A DNA stretch of 64,000 nt. Source: Lytechinus variegatus. Taxonomy: Eukaryota > Echinodermata > Echinoidea > Temnopleuroida > Toxopneustidae. The DNA lies in NCBI RefSeq assembly GCF_018143015.1, contig NC_054743.1, positions 28,430,934 to 28,494,933 of the forward strand, given 5' to 3'. The translations under genes were made by a program, and so were the position numbers. The notes below the pieces were generated by a model that worked only from the letters and a program-made list of their open reading frames with translations, made no database searches and was not told the DNA's origin. The first letter of the stretch is position 1. Each line of letters begins with the position of its first letter. Positions 1-32,900 of the stretch are shown piece after piece.

Positions 1-275
1 GACAAAACTGCACACTTATTGTAAAATGTCTATTATTGTGACACGGGAGCGAAATAATGTCTGAAAACACATTTTCTTTTTAAATAATTATTTCATTAAT
101 ATTAAAACGTGCTGCCACAGACCCCCGTTACTCTATTATGTACAATATCAATAGGGGAAAAATAAATTTCTCAAGAGTAAGCACTTAAATGCAAGTAATT
201 GTGATACAAGTACTGTCTGAAAACATGATTGCTAACGAAATATATCATCAACTTTGTCATGTATGTGATGAATGC

Positions 276-281
276 TTTATT
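276..281 (-). terminator. Candidate polyadenylation signal of the AADAT gene
   Basis: AATAAA on the minus strand, about 170 bases past the stop codon. This is a position-based guess only. Confidence 0.35.
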
Positions 282-453
282 TTGCTATTCGAAATGGCTG
301 CCATACGTCCCTAACTATATCATTAACAAGTTTAGTTTGGAGAAAAAATGTTGACAGAATTTAGCTTTGCTTGGCTACAACATTCCTGTAATTTTGATGT
401 AAGAGTGAAATATAATGTCTGGCAGCATGATTTTCTACATTCTTCCCACTTTC

Positions 454-19685
<19,232 letters not shown>

Positions 19686-20156
19686 GTTCGTTGGGCAGCA
19701 AAACGATAAGAGTCACAAACTCAAGCTGACCACGTCAGGCCGCGTCTTGTCAAAGAATGGAGCACATACACTTCCTGAAATGTTGTAAGATTCTTCATAG
19801 ACGATTATTTGCTATGCCGGGCAATCCTTACTTGGCACAGTGGGCTTCATGCAGGTAGATACTAGATTGGAATGTGCTTTTTCCTCAACGCTCGATATTT
19901 TAGATCTTTAACGAGAGAGAGAGTTTAGCTGTTGAAAAACGAGCAGGAATCGTAAACACGTTTAACTCGTTTCATCTTTGTTGTTATACTTTACTACATC
20001 GCCTGGCTGCACCTAGGGTAGTAGAATGAATCGTACGTGCTATTACAAAGTTCAAATTCCCATATCATCTGATGCATGATTATATCAAGTGTCTAATTGT
20101 CATTATTGTCACCATTATCACCCTATATTTTCGGGTCAACACTTTTATGATTATTA

Positions 20157-20359
20157 AGTGGCATATGTATTGGGATCTCTGCGCTCGGCACGCGTTGAAG
20201 TAGTGTCCCTTGCAAATATCCGACACACTTCGCTGCATTTACGCCCCCTTTCAGTTTCTGACGCCTTTGACTCGGTTAAAAAAGTCCGCTCTTTTCTCAT
20301 TAGGGCAAGTTGGCATTTGCCCATTGCATCACTAGCTGCCAGTGTCGTATCCAAAATAC
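20157..20359 (-). other. Candidate upstream exon or short ORF, unknown
   Basis: It follows a good acceptor (TTTTTCATTACAG, minus strand), is GC-richer than its flanks and stays open for 67 codons to TAA, reading GILDTTLAASDAMGKCQLAL at its start. It lies about 470 bases upstream of the AADAT start. It could be part of a neighbouring minus-strand gene; no domain recognised. Confidence 0.25.
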
Positions 20360-20803
20360 CTGTAATGAAAAATAATTTGTAAGTAGGAGAAAAGGTGGTC
20401 AATTATCGCCTTTACCGAAAGCAACCATCTATAATTTTTGAGGCAGCCCCCACCCGCATTCCGCTGCGTAAGCGTTAGATACACACTATGGTTATCATAA
20501 ATACAATTATTGCCTTTTTACGTGGACTAGGATTCTAGCTCACCACTCAGATCGATTTGCAGTCTAAGGAATTTACGGAACAGTTCACTTGCTCTGGACA
20601 GCGAATATATTGCAATAGGCACCTTGAACAACGCCAGCTAAAGACCAAAACTTATTTTTTCATGGATTCTTTCCCAGGTTGCATCATTTTCATCAATTGG
20701 TCTTCTATGTAATAGAATTTCAAATATTCTCCCAGCGTTTCACTCATATATATGTCAAAACTATCATGTTCAACCTCTAGCATGTCTAGTTGGTCTTTAT
20801 TAA

Positions 20804-21395
20804 AGGACGAGTCCACCTCAGAAATTAAGGTTGATTTGAATAAATAGAGAAAATCAAATAAACATTATGCTAAAAATTTCATCAAAATCGGATGTAAAAT
20901 GAGAAAGTTATTAAATTTTACTGTTTCGCTTATTTTTCACAAAACAGTGTTATGCACAACTCATAGACATGCAAATGAGACAGTCGATGTTGTCCCACAC
21001 TAATTCCTTTGTTTTTTTATTGTTTGAATTATTCAATATTTCATTTATATAGATTTGACAATATGGACCAACTTGATTGAACACTATACCTATAGTATTA
21101 GACAATGCTAATTGCTCATGTTCAGGGAGGAATTAATAGTTTTTAAACGAAAACGGAGAAAATTTGAATATTTCATATAATAAAATACAAAAAGAAATAG
21201 TGAGTGATGTCATCATTCTCCTCATTTGTATACCGACAAGGCAGTGAATATAACTATTTTGTGAAATTAAGCGAAACTTTAAAATGTCTTAACTTTTTTA
21301 TTTTACATCCGATTTCGATGAATTTTTCAGTGTTATGCCTGTTGGATTTTTCTCTTTTTATTCAAATCAACTTTTTGTTGGGGTTTACCTGCCCT
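20804..21395. mobile_element. MITE flanked by TTAA
   Basis: Ends AGGACGAGTCCACCTCA and TGGGGTTTACCTGCCCT are roughly inverted. TTAA occurs at 20800-20803 and 21396-21399. The interior resembles the element at 37.46-38.04 kb (shared CATCCGATTT and GTTATGCATA-type blocks). Confidence 0.65.
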
Positions 21396-21399
21396 TTAA

Positions 21400-22206
21400 G
21401 AAGGTAGACCCACCATTTTTCATCAAATTTGATTTTTTTTGTCTCAAAGTATTGATTTTTAGTTGCTTTATAAGATGATGCCAGAGAAAAGTTGAAATTC
21501 CTATCAAAAAGTGAACTAAAATGGCAAAAAAAACCTTTTTTCAAAAGGGGTTGGATCCATTTCAGTTTGGTTGCAAAAGAGAATAGATCCACACATAATT
21601 TTTTTTAGATAATATCTTAAAAATATGAACACAGGTAGATTTTTTTTTATACCCAATAATTATGTTCTCATGGTAGTGTATCATGAAAATTAAGTTTCTA
21701 TGAGAATATTGCAATATGGGAGAATTTAAAAAATGACTTTCTTGGAGTGGGCCTAACCCCATTTGCAACTAAACTCATCTGAAGATTTTAATTGTCAAAA
21801 AGGGTTAGGTCCATTTTTCATACATTTTATTGTTTTCTGTCTCTAAACTTCTAAATTTTTAGACGCTCCGATGATACCAAATACAATTTGAAATTCAAAT
21901 GAAAACGTGAATGAAAGTGGCAAAGAAAAATCACCTTTTTAATCAAAAGAGATTGGATTCATTCAGTTTGCTTGCAAAAGGGCTTAGGTCCACAATTATA
22001 ATTTTTAATAAAATATATAGAAACAGTTGAAGAGAGGTAGATTTCTTTTATACCCAATTTTATGTTTACATAATAGGTTAGTATATCATGACAATTTAAT
22101 TTCTCATAAAATTTTTGCAATTTTGCAAAGTGAGAATAAAAAACATGGTTTTCCTGGAATGGTCCAAAATGACCTAACCCCTTTTGCAACTAAACTCTTC
22201 ATTTGA
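21400..22206. repeat. Two tandem units of about 400 bp
   Basis: Unit 1 (21,400-21,796) and unit 2 (21,797-22,206) share CCATTTTTCAT, GGTTGCAAAAG/GCTTGCAAAAG and CCTAACCCC...TTTGCAACTAAACTC at matching positions. They are too diverged to be recent. Confidence 0.7.
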
Positions 22207-22479
22207 CGGTAGAGGTTATTATCACTTCCTTCCCTCAACAATCTACCTTAGTTTATTGGTCTGATCATTTTAATGGTTACGCAAACAAAAAAATCATGAA
22301 CGGGTATTCAAATGCATTTACTTTCTAATATCTAGTTCATACATCACATTTAATGGGAGGTATAATAGAGCTGTTCACATGGCAACAGGAAACACAAAAA
22401 GTGCAAAATTTATTTACGCATGGGACTGAAGGCCGAATAAATTTCCAGTTGAACTATGGCTAATTGGTTATATTTGAAG

Positions 22480-22890
22480 GAGGAATCGAGTCGACAGAAA
22501 GAGGAAGTGTATGTGCGCGAGGGAGTGCTGTTGCTGTAACTGCTTGGGGTGAGTGTGGGTGGGTGAATGTATGTGTGTTTGCGAGTAAGGCTAAGTGAAC
22601 ATACAAGGGATTACAAGAGGAAATTGGAGGGAGAGAGGGAGGGAGAAAGAGAGAGAGACAGAGCAGTAGAGGGAATGTTTTGAGAAGTGTGTGTGAGTAA
22701 TAAATGTGAATGTGGGTATGTGTGTTGTGGGGTGTGCGTGTGTGTGGGTTGAAGAGATGATGAAAGGGGTTTATGGATTAATAAAAAAAACTTGACAGAA
22801 AGTAAAAGGAAGAAAGAGGGAGAGAGAGGGGGGGGGGGTTAATGCATTTCTCTGGATAGAATAATAAACTTTAAGACAGAGGGGTGTGGA
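22480..22890. repeat. Purine-rich and TG-rich simple sequence
   Basis: GA-rich runs (GAGGGAGAGAGGGAGGG type), TGTGTG stretches and a 10-base G run. No gene seen. From 19.7 to 23.5 kb no other supported gene was found. Confidence 0.7.
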
Positions 22891-23554
22891 TGTCCTTACA
22901 TGTATTTGTGTTTTAGTGTCAGGGATCGAGCGGAGGTAAGATGGTGCCGTATCAAAGTGGTTTAACGCGTTCGATTCCCGGCTCGGCATTTTACTGCATT
23001 GAGCACGGCATTACACTTGATTCATAGCTCTTTTATCACAATAAATGGAATAAGCATACATGGTATTGATTCCAACTTGTGCATGTGGCTGAATAATTAG
23101 GTGTACGGATTTTTGTGCTCTGCATAAAAGTAAACTTTAAATTCGTTCCATCATTTTTTTTTATTTACCCATGATTTTCGTGAATAATGCATATGAAATA
23201 CAACCCTGTAGGCAAAACAATATAATTTATTAATTTAGCATTATGCAGATTCATGTATCCAACCCGGTGTTACGAAGTAAAAAGATGGAATACGATGAAA
23301 ATGGAGTAGAAAACCCCCAGGTATCTGTGTTGTGCAACTCTGTAGTACTGAAGTTTTATCATAAAATGGCGTTTTAAACAATGTTGAGCTGACTTGTTAA
23401 TGCCATTGACGGGATTGCACGCAGAATACAAGCACTAAATAAGAAAAGTTGAAAATGACAACGAAGGTAAGAGTATGTAAAATCGATGGGATAACCCAGT
23501 TTAGATGAACTTCACCAACGTGGCGCCTCCCAACTCCAGTTTTAGCTTACTCCC

Positions 23555-23884
23555 CTTAAACCGTACACACACTCATTATCCTTTCTGATAGATGCGACAA
23601 CGTTGCGAGCATCTAAACCTTATTTGATCACCACTGGCTTCATCTTCGTTTGAAAGCAAACTGATGCATCATTCTGTCCGGAAGCAACCGAATAAGACGA
23701 CCTTTTCTGTAAACAATCCTATAATTTGTACGTTCCTCCGTATTTCTTTTGGATTTTGTGTGTGACAACATTTTGTTGTCTCCAGTGTGACAATATTTTA
23801 TTGTCTTCAACTGAGCTCATCTTCGGCTATATTGACGACGAAAAGGAATAAGTAGAGCAGAGTTCAACCATCACGATCGTGAAC
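23555..23884 (+). promoter_or_regulatory. 5' region of receptor gene A, duplicated upstream of gene B
   Basis: It aligns with 48,080-48,371: AAACCTTATTTGATC, GTTTGAAAGCAAACTGATGC and GGAATAAGTAGAGCAGAGTT are shared, with the last block about 35 bases before the ATG. Core promoter and 5' UTR are presumed to lie here; no sharp TATA box was assigned. Confidence 0.55.
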
Positions 23885-23948
23885 ATGATGACTGCAAACT
23901 TTACACTATTTCTTCTTTTACTAGGTGCATCTATTCATGCTTCAAATG
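23885..23948 (+). CDS. Receptor A exon 1 (signal peptide)
   Basis: It reads MMTANFTLFLLLLGASIHAS, then N and a phase-1 G. The following bases are GCAAGT; using the next GT instead would put a stop in exon 2, so this is a GC donor. Gene B has the same arrangement. Confidence 0.88.
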
Positions 23949-26900
23949 GCAAGTATTTAAATTTGCTTAACTAGAAGCTACTCACCCCCTTACTTTGCAA
24001 CTTTATGCTTCATGCTTACTTTATTAATTGCAACTTCAGTTTAATTTCATATTTTATTCAGATTTTTTTTTCATGGATAATATTGGCCTGATATCGATAG
24101 TTGCTGTCCGGATACATGCTTCAATGTATTATGAGTATCACTTTATGGTTATGATAGACATTACTGGCAATAATCATGATCATTTTGATATGATAATGCG
24201 TGTATTGTCATGATTATGGCTAATTGTTTCTGACCATCAGTACACGAGTATGTAAGTCATTCTCATAATAATCCAATGGGTAACGGAAATCATCCAATTT
24301 ACAGCACAAAACATCAGGTTGATATGGTAGGAAGTACATCAGGTTACATGGTTATGTTGTCTTCGTAGAAAATAAGGGAGGGGGGCAGAACAACTTAACG
24401 AAACAGGACAAACAGAACTCCTGAAGAAGGACCGTCAACCTGCCCGTCACACCGATTAATCTTCTTTCCTGCTCCTGCTCTACAGCTCTATTCACCGACT
24501 CAAGCCAGCCTCGATCCGCTCTTCTATTCAAGCCTCTCTCACCTCTCCAATCCAACCAACCTACTACTCAGCTTTCCACTTCTTGTGATTAACAGTGCAA
24601 AAAGAATAATTTACTTCCCAACCACCATTTTCTCGTCAAACAGAAGAAAATATTTTTTTTCAATCTGGAGGCCAGCATTTTGTACTTGTGTGCGTGTTTT
24701 GGTGGAGAGGGTGGGGGGCGGGTAGTTTTTTCTTATTTTATTTTGGCACATGTCTATATTCGACCAGGGAATTATTACTGTCATCTGTCCAAATCATTGG
24801 ATGTAGAGCACTGATTGAGCATGTTATAAGCTTCAACTAACTATTTATGAACCGTTCACGCTTAGTTTGAATATCCATATTATGTGCCATGCTAAAATAG
24901 TTACTTTATAAGGAATTCTGAAAACAAAAAAAATACACATATGTATTTTTTTTTCATTTTCTTTTTCTTCAATAGAAATTATTACAGACCATTTAACAAC
25001 TAAATTAAACCGTAAATTGATGTAGCAGACCAATTAGAACAAAAAATAATCACCCTTTTATGAATTTCATCTCCCGTAGACTTTGTAAACAAAGTATAAA
25101 ATGAGCCATTTCCGGCATGACATAGCCTCGTACAAAGTCACATGACGTTGCGATGGTATACCCGTATGTCACGAATTTAGTCTCAAAAGTTGCACGAGAC
25201 TTTAAAAAAAAAAAAAAGAGAGGCCATACAATTTTGCGTGGCTATCTTTGCGTTTCGCAAATATCGCGCGAAGCGTCGGGGGGGGGGGGATCATGGCCCC
25301 CAGTCCTTTTAGGATTACAAAGGGGCGACTCTTGTTAAAGATATGGAAAAGCCAAATAAATAAAAAACAAAATAAATAACGATAATACTAACAACTAGAA
25401 GATAGGAACGATTTCCTCCTCTCCACTATTCCTTCTTTATCTTTTGTACTTTAATATGTTTCATTGTATATGTCAGTCTATAACTTTAAGGTGTAATGAT
25501 GTGAATTAATGTCATCTATTAAACTTCAAAATTTCGGGACCATTGAATTTTTAAAATTTGAATTTCATATTTAAAGAATGTACTTTTCTTTTAGAAGGAA
25601 AGCCTTTTGTATACATACGTTATGATCATGATAAATGTTTATTAATTTGTTTGAATAAAAATGAAATGAATATCAGTCATTTTTTTCATTTCTGTATGGA
25701 TCCAAAAGTTAAATACACGGCTTTAAGGGATTAAAACAAGTTAAATGTGGAAATTGACATTGCTGTTTCCATTGACCCAATAATTCATTTTGTGATTATA
25801 TGAAAACAAATAATACATCATGAAAACACGAGAATATGAAGTCGTTGAATCTAATAATCATTTGATATAAAAAGGAGAGGTAGAAAACCGGTTGGGTTAT
25901 TTTGGGATGGGAGTAGAAGCAACTAAGTAAATACCGCGAGAATAATTTTACTTCCAGTTTCCGATTTATTTCATTCAAGGCCATTAGATTCAGAAACTGA
26001 TCCTTCATAATTATGTGTGTGTGTCATTCGATTTTCAAAATCAATTGATCAAACAGGATTAACCTTTCACCGTTGCACTGATCCGATAATGTAGTGGGAA
26101 TTATTCAAGTTTTCCAAGTAATGGATAGCCACTCGGCATCCCTATCAGGGAAGTATGATATAGGCTTATTGCTCACTACAGGAAATTCAACGGCAAATAA
26201 ATATTATATACACATATAGGTGTATACCGAATACAAAGAGAAAGCAAGGTATATAATTCAAAACCTTCATTATTAACTAGTATCTGAGGGCGTCAAAGGC
26301 CACTTGGAAATTGGCATTCGAGGACACAGTTTGTCACTGTTTGATTTACGATTACATCAGGTACGAGAGTTAATGTGTTTGCATTATCTGGTAGCTATTG
26401 GTCATTTCATAATGAGCTTCTAGCATCCATGGTTGCTCTGTGGGATTTTCCTCCACTAATGAAAGTGATGGGAAAGAAATGTATCGCGATGATTGCGATC
26501 ATTCACGTAAAATGGAGGGGGTTCACGATCAAGAGAAAATAAGAAAAATAAGGGGAAAGAGCAAGAAAGAAGATTAAAATGGAAGACAAATAGCATTTTC
26601 TAGAATGATGCTAAAATCTCTATTAATGTTAGATTCAATATAATTTTTTTTTTGGGGGGGGTGCCCAAAACACCATATTCTGCCCCCAGTATCTCTGTCC
26701 CATTACACCACTGTTAGCAAGGAGCACAAAGGAGAGATTTAGAATTATGTTAAAGCAGAGACAGAAACCTCAGTGTTTTTTCACATCAACAAGAGCGAAA
26801 TGAAAAAAATATTATCGGTCTTCGTTAAATGATTGTAAAAAAACTATACAATGTATACAGAAATGAACATTGTAATGTGAGTGTGTACAAAATAATGAAA

Positions 26901-29900
26901 GCAGTTGGGGAGAATGGAGGAGAGAAAATACAGTCATGAAGATCATAAGAAAAAGGGAAAATGAGAGAGAAAGAGGGGTGGGGGTGGAGATAGAAACAAG
27001 AATATATGTGAGAGAGGGAGAGAGAAGGAGACGAAAGGCTTGGGAGGTGGGGCTGCTCGGGAGCCCCCAGGATTTTTCTTGCGGAAAAAAGGACAAAAAG
27101 AAAGAGAGAGAGAGAGATACATAGAGGGGGAGGGAATAATAATAATAATAATAATAATGCTCAATTCTTGTATAGCGCATCACACATAGCATAGCATGTC
27201 CCTATGCGCTTAGAGAAGAAATAGTGAAAGGTATATAAGAATAAAGTAATCGAGATATTTAGATTGGACCATTAGTTCAAAGTTAGTTTTTTATGCATTG
27301 AAAAGATATGTCTTGAGGGATCTCCTGAATGTACATAAATCACTTTGATATCTCATTGAATTCGGTAAAGCATTCCAGAGGACAGCAGAGGCATAAGTAA
27401 AAGCACGCTCACCATATGACTTTGTAAAGACAGAGGGAACAACAAATAATGCTTTTGAGCTTGATCTAAGATTTCGGGATGGCTGGTAATATGAAACTAA
27501 ATCGAGTAAATAGGACGGGGCAATTTTATAAAAACAGTTGTGTGCAAAAACTAGAAGTTTGAATACAATCCGGGAACGGACAGGGAGCCAATGTAATTCT
27601 CTGAGAACTGGAGTAATTGCTTCATACTTGCGTGTTCGTGTTACTAATCTCGCAGCTGAATTTTGAATGGTTTGCAGTTTTTTAATTTGTTTAATAGGTA
27701 ATCCTGAAAGGAGACTATTGCAGAAATCAATGTGACATAAAACAAAAGCATGTACCAATTTTTCAGTGGTGGGTTTATCCAAGAATTCACGAAGTTTACC
27801 AATTTTGTATAAGGCATATGATGCAGAGCGACATTTTTGCGATATAAATTCATCGAATGTCAATTTATCATCAAATATAACTCCTAGATTTCTACAAGAA
27901 GTACTTGCGCGTATGTCCATTCCACCAAGTTTTAACATCTGGATTGATTCTGTTTCTCGGAAACGTGAGGAAATGTGTAAAAACTCTGTTTTTTCACCGT
28001 TTAGTTTGAGGCTATTGATCTGTGACCATTCTTTAATCTCTTGAATACATTGTGTAATTTCAGCAGTGGGGTCAGAATCCTTAAACTTTTTAAGGGTAAC
28101 ATACAGTTGTGTGTCATCCGCATAAAACATTTTTTGTATTTTGAACTTATCAATGATTGACTCAAGTGGGGAAGTGTACAGTGTAAATAAGATCGGCCCC
28201 AGTACAGATCCCTGAGGAACACCTTGAGTTAAAGAGTGGAAAGTTGATTTCTCACTTCCAATGACGACACGATGGCTTCGACCTAAAAGATATGAATGAA
28301 ACCATCGTAGAGCCAGATCACGTATCCCAAATATATACTCTAAACGTTTCAGGAGAATGTCGTGTTTAATGGTGTCAAAAGCTGACGAAAAGTCTAGTAA
28401 TATAAGAATAACTTCTTCACCTCTGTCTAATGATATCAAAATATCGTTTGTTACCCTAAGAAGAGCCGTTTCTACACCATAGTATTGGCGATAACCTGAC
28501 TGAAATTTGGCATGTAAATCATATTCGTTAAGATAAGCTTGTAATTGAGAAGCAGCTAATTTTTCCAAGATCTTGGCAAAGAATCTTAGATTTGAAATAG
28601 GGCGGTAGTTTTTAAGCTCTTCCTTGTTCAGAGAATTTCCTTTTAATTTGGGAATGATGTTAGCACACTTAAATTTACTAGGGAAGCAACCAGATATAAA
28701 TGATTCATTAATGATTTCTGTCATTATAGGAACAAGCTCAGGTAGTAATTGCTTAAGAAATGATGTTGGAATGGGGTCAAGATCACAAGTTGATGTAGAG
28801 GACTGCATGATTACCCTACGTACTTCTTCATCTGACACTGTTTTGAAGTGTGTAAATGATGACTTGCAGTTGGAAAGCTCCTCACAGATGCCACTCGGCG
28901 AAGATGTAGCCAAAGATGTAACCTTTAGCTGATCGGTTATGTTTGTTACTTTCTCTTTGAAGAAATCAACGAAACATTCAGCTACTGAGTTACAGTTATT
29001 TATACTGGGAATGACTGAAGAAGTGGTAGGCTGCGTTAACCGTTCAATCGTCTTGAATAGTTCACGCGGAGTGCAGTCTTTAAGCTGGTTTCGATGATAC
29101 AAACTCTTTGCAGATTTCAGCTTGTTACTGTATTGATGGGCTGCCTTTCGGAAACGCTCCCGATCGATCTCTAAACCACGTGGGAAAGCTTTACGTTCTA
29201 ATACCCTAAGTTCACGCTTAAGTTCTCGCAGGTCATCACCATACCAAGGAGATTCAGGTCGGCTTGTAATGACGCGTGTAACCACCGGGGCATGCTTATC
29301 TAGAAGAGTAGAAAGTGTAGACTCAAACCGGTCAACCTGTCCATCTATGGTGTCCGAGGGGGTAGAGTATAGCTCAGACACAAGAATGTCTTGACGAAAT
29401 GCCTCAAGATCAATATTTTGGATTTTGCGAGTTCTGATCTGTACCTTTTGGGGCTTTGGTTTACGAATGTTCAAAGAGCAAGTGACGGCTACATGATCGG
29501 ATGGTAGATAACCTTCTTTTGATACATTACTAATGAAGGCCTCATTTGCTCGTGTAAGAACCAGATCTAATGTGTGTCCATTTGTATGTGTTGGGAAATG
29601 GACGTGTTGCTGAAGGTTAAGAGCTGCAATATCATTCAGAAAGTTGACAGAGTTTGAGTCCGTAGCAATATCCACGTGATAATTAAAATCACCAACAATC
29701 AGTAACCGATGCGTTGAAGATACAAGCTGCTCCATAAGTGTAGAAAATTCTTGAAGAAAAAACTGATCAGTAGACTGTCCAGAAGCGGTTCGTTGTGGGC
29801 GATACACGACCAGAAGTCGAACCGGAACATGTCCATGAGCAGTAACGAGTACATCCATGTATTCAAATGATGTGAAGATATTGGTTGATTTAAACTCCTT

Positions 29901-32900
29901 GACTTTGAAGGATTGATGTATACATACAGCTACACCACCTCCTAGACGACCCTCTCTTGGCTGATGATGTACGATATAGCTCTGGAGGGTGGATGATATC
30001 TGTGCTAGTGGGATGTCATCGCGATGATCACCTGTGAACCACGTCTCTGTTATAGCTGCGATGTCGACTCGATTGTTGATCATGAGGTCACAGAACATAT
30101 GAGTCTTATTATTCAGTGATCTGGCGTTCCACAGGGCTAAGGTCACTGAATCTTTTGTGACTTCATTAGATGTCTGGGATTCAGGTAGCTCTTGATGCGC
30201 TCGTCGTCGTCTACATCTTCCCCCTTTTCGACATCTTCTTGTTCGACCTCTACAAATACCCAAATCATTTAATGTGGACCATATGGTAGAAGATACATTG
30301 TATTGCTTAGAATTTAATTGGTACAGGGTATTGATGTCATACTTAATTCTAATGGCACACATCTTAGATATATTATTTGTATAATTACAGTTGGCATAAG
30401 TATCCTCATTATTTTTAGGGGTTGGACCTGGGTTCGGATGTACGTCCCCACATTGAATAAAACTTAACTGAAAAGTTGACGTACATGTAGGAGTACAGTA
30501 ATAAGATATTCTTTTACCTACATATCGTAATCTCAGATAAGATGGTGAATTAAGAATCACAGTGGATGGGGAATCTGTGAGAAAATGAGTACAAATAAAC
30601 TGATCGCCACCAGCTATACTGAAAAATACATTAGAAGAAATTAAAACCAGTACAAGAGGGAAAGGTAAAGGTTACTAATCATACCAATGCTTTTATAGTG
30701 CTCGTCATAAATATTCGAACTTTAATCTGGTATATACACTATAGTAAATAATCGACTATATAGTTGACCTTGACTCTTTGCGAAGTTTTTGTTTTAGATG
30801 TTTGTTTTCATATTGATAGAATATTATTAACTTTTAGGCCTTAAGAAATCTTACAGCTCAGATTGCGAGAGATTATTGAAGTAGGGAAGTTGATAGCTAA
30901 TGTGAAAAATCAATACGTCCATGGAAATAGCGGTAAATGCGATGGTGGATACACGCAAGCGCTGGGACAGAAGATGTTTTACAAAAGAAAATAGATAAAA
31001 TAATCATAATCAACGGGGGTGAAGTATTCGTCGAATTGATGGTTATATATATTGTAAATATAAAAATAACCCAGAAAATAGTCATTTTGAAAGGAAATAC
31101 GTTCGTTATCGTAAGGTACTTACATCCTTCTTATGTTATCTAAAACATATTTTGCTGATTAATTCAGCAAGTGCAAAAAGGATTCATCGAGTACGTGGAA
31201 GGTGATCAATAATGTTTTGCACACAAAGAAATCAAAGGAGTTCAAAAAGAAATTATTAATCATAATGCATTGGTTGTCAATCCTGCTGCTATGGCTAATT
31301 TTGTAAATAATGGTACGACTCTCTCTAAAAATATTCCAAAAACTGATAATAGATTCCAACACTTAAAGGGAAATCCAGCATTGGCCATAAAATATTGTGT
31401 ATTGGGAAAGAGAAAAACACATTAAACAGAATAGTGAAAGTTTGAAAGAAATCAGACAAGCAATAAGAAAGTTATAGCTGCTTTAAAATTGAGATCGCTA
31501 ATAGTATGTAGATTTCAAATTGGCAACTGGGTAAGTAAATTAGGGACAAGGGCAACTTCCCATAGGCCATGTACTTATTATCAGGTATTTGTGGTTCTCT
31601 CCTATTGTACCCGTTACCCTGGGGCAGTAATCTAAAGATAACCAAGGTTGTATATTGTTTTATGTCCTCATGAAAGAAAAAAAATATAATTTGAAATAAA
31701 ACATTTGGAAAAAATGACATAGTCATAATATGTATTGGAGTACATGGAAGAGTAGTCCTTGCCTTATATCACTATGACATCCCATATGCGGCCAATTTGA
31801 AGTTTCCATGGGTATAGTGATTACCAATATTTACAACTTTTAAAAATTCATAACTTTCATGTTGTTTGTCCAATATCATTCAAACTTTCAACTATCAACT
31901 TGCCTGATTTTTCTTTTTCTCAAAAAAAGTTTTTAATTTGGGTTAGAATCCCCTTTAAACAAACCCAATCATAAAACTATTTTCTTTACTTCGATCACTG
32001 AATATGAAATTAAAAACATTGTAAATAATATGCATTCAAATATTTTCAAATGTAAATTGAAATTGATGTCGATTAATTTTCATAATTTTCCTGAGTAGGT
32101 TACATAGTGAATTTTACAAAAAAATTGTTAAAAACGCACTGGCTGAGTAATAGTGGCAAACACATTTTTTTATGTACACTCTTCAAATACCAACAGTTGT
32201 AATATTTTGGCAATTCTTTATGCAATCGAATCATGTTATTGTCCTCTCCTACATATAAAGACTTCCTCTTTTTGTATCCGACAGACTGTACAAGCGTTGC
32301 TATCTATTGCAGGTTCCCTCATACATGTCATATATCACATTTTAAATTGTCTTTGATTTCAAATCGCTGTATTATCTAATTTAGATGAATGATGTCATGT
32401 CTGATTTGTACACCATGCTAATTCTTCTAATGTTATATTGTTTTAATTATTTGATTTTTTTATGCAAAATAAAGTCAAATGTACGATATATATCCCATTT
32501 AGATCCGTTTTACTCGCAGTTGTAAATGTCAAGAAAACATTGACAATTAATAAGGCAGAATTTTACTAACTTGTTCATTTATAAAAATTTTATATTCGAG
32601 CACTAGCGTGACAAAAATATCTTGTACTTTCTTTTACTGTGCAAACTGAGCATTACAAAATATATGTAAACAATAAATAGCTCTTGGAAGTTTTTGTTTT
32701 GCTTTAACTTCAGGACGAAACAATCGGAGCATTCTACTACAGCATCTGCTTGACAACTATGGACCAATCACAGTGCGACCGGTGAGTGATGTCAGCCGAC
32801 CTACGAATGTATCCTTCCGCCTCCTTCCGGTCGAGCTCATCAAGTTTGTAAGTACAGTACTTTTACATGTGTACATGTTGTCATAAAAGCGAAGATGAAA

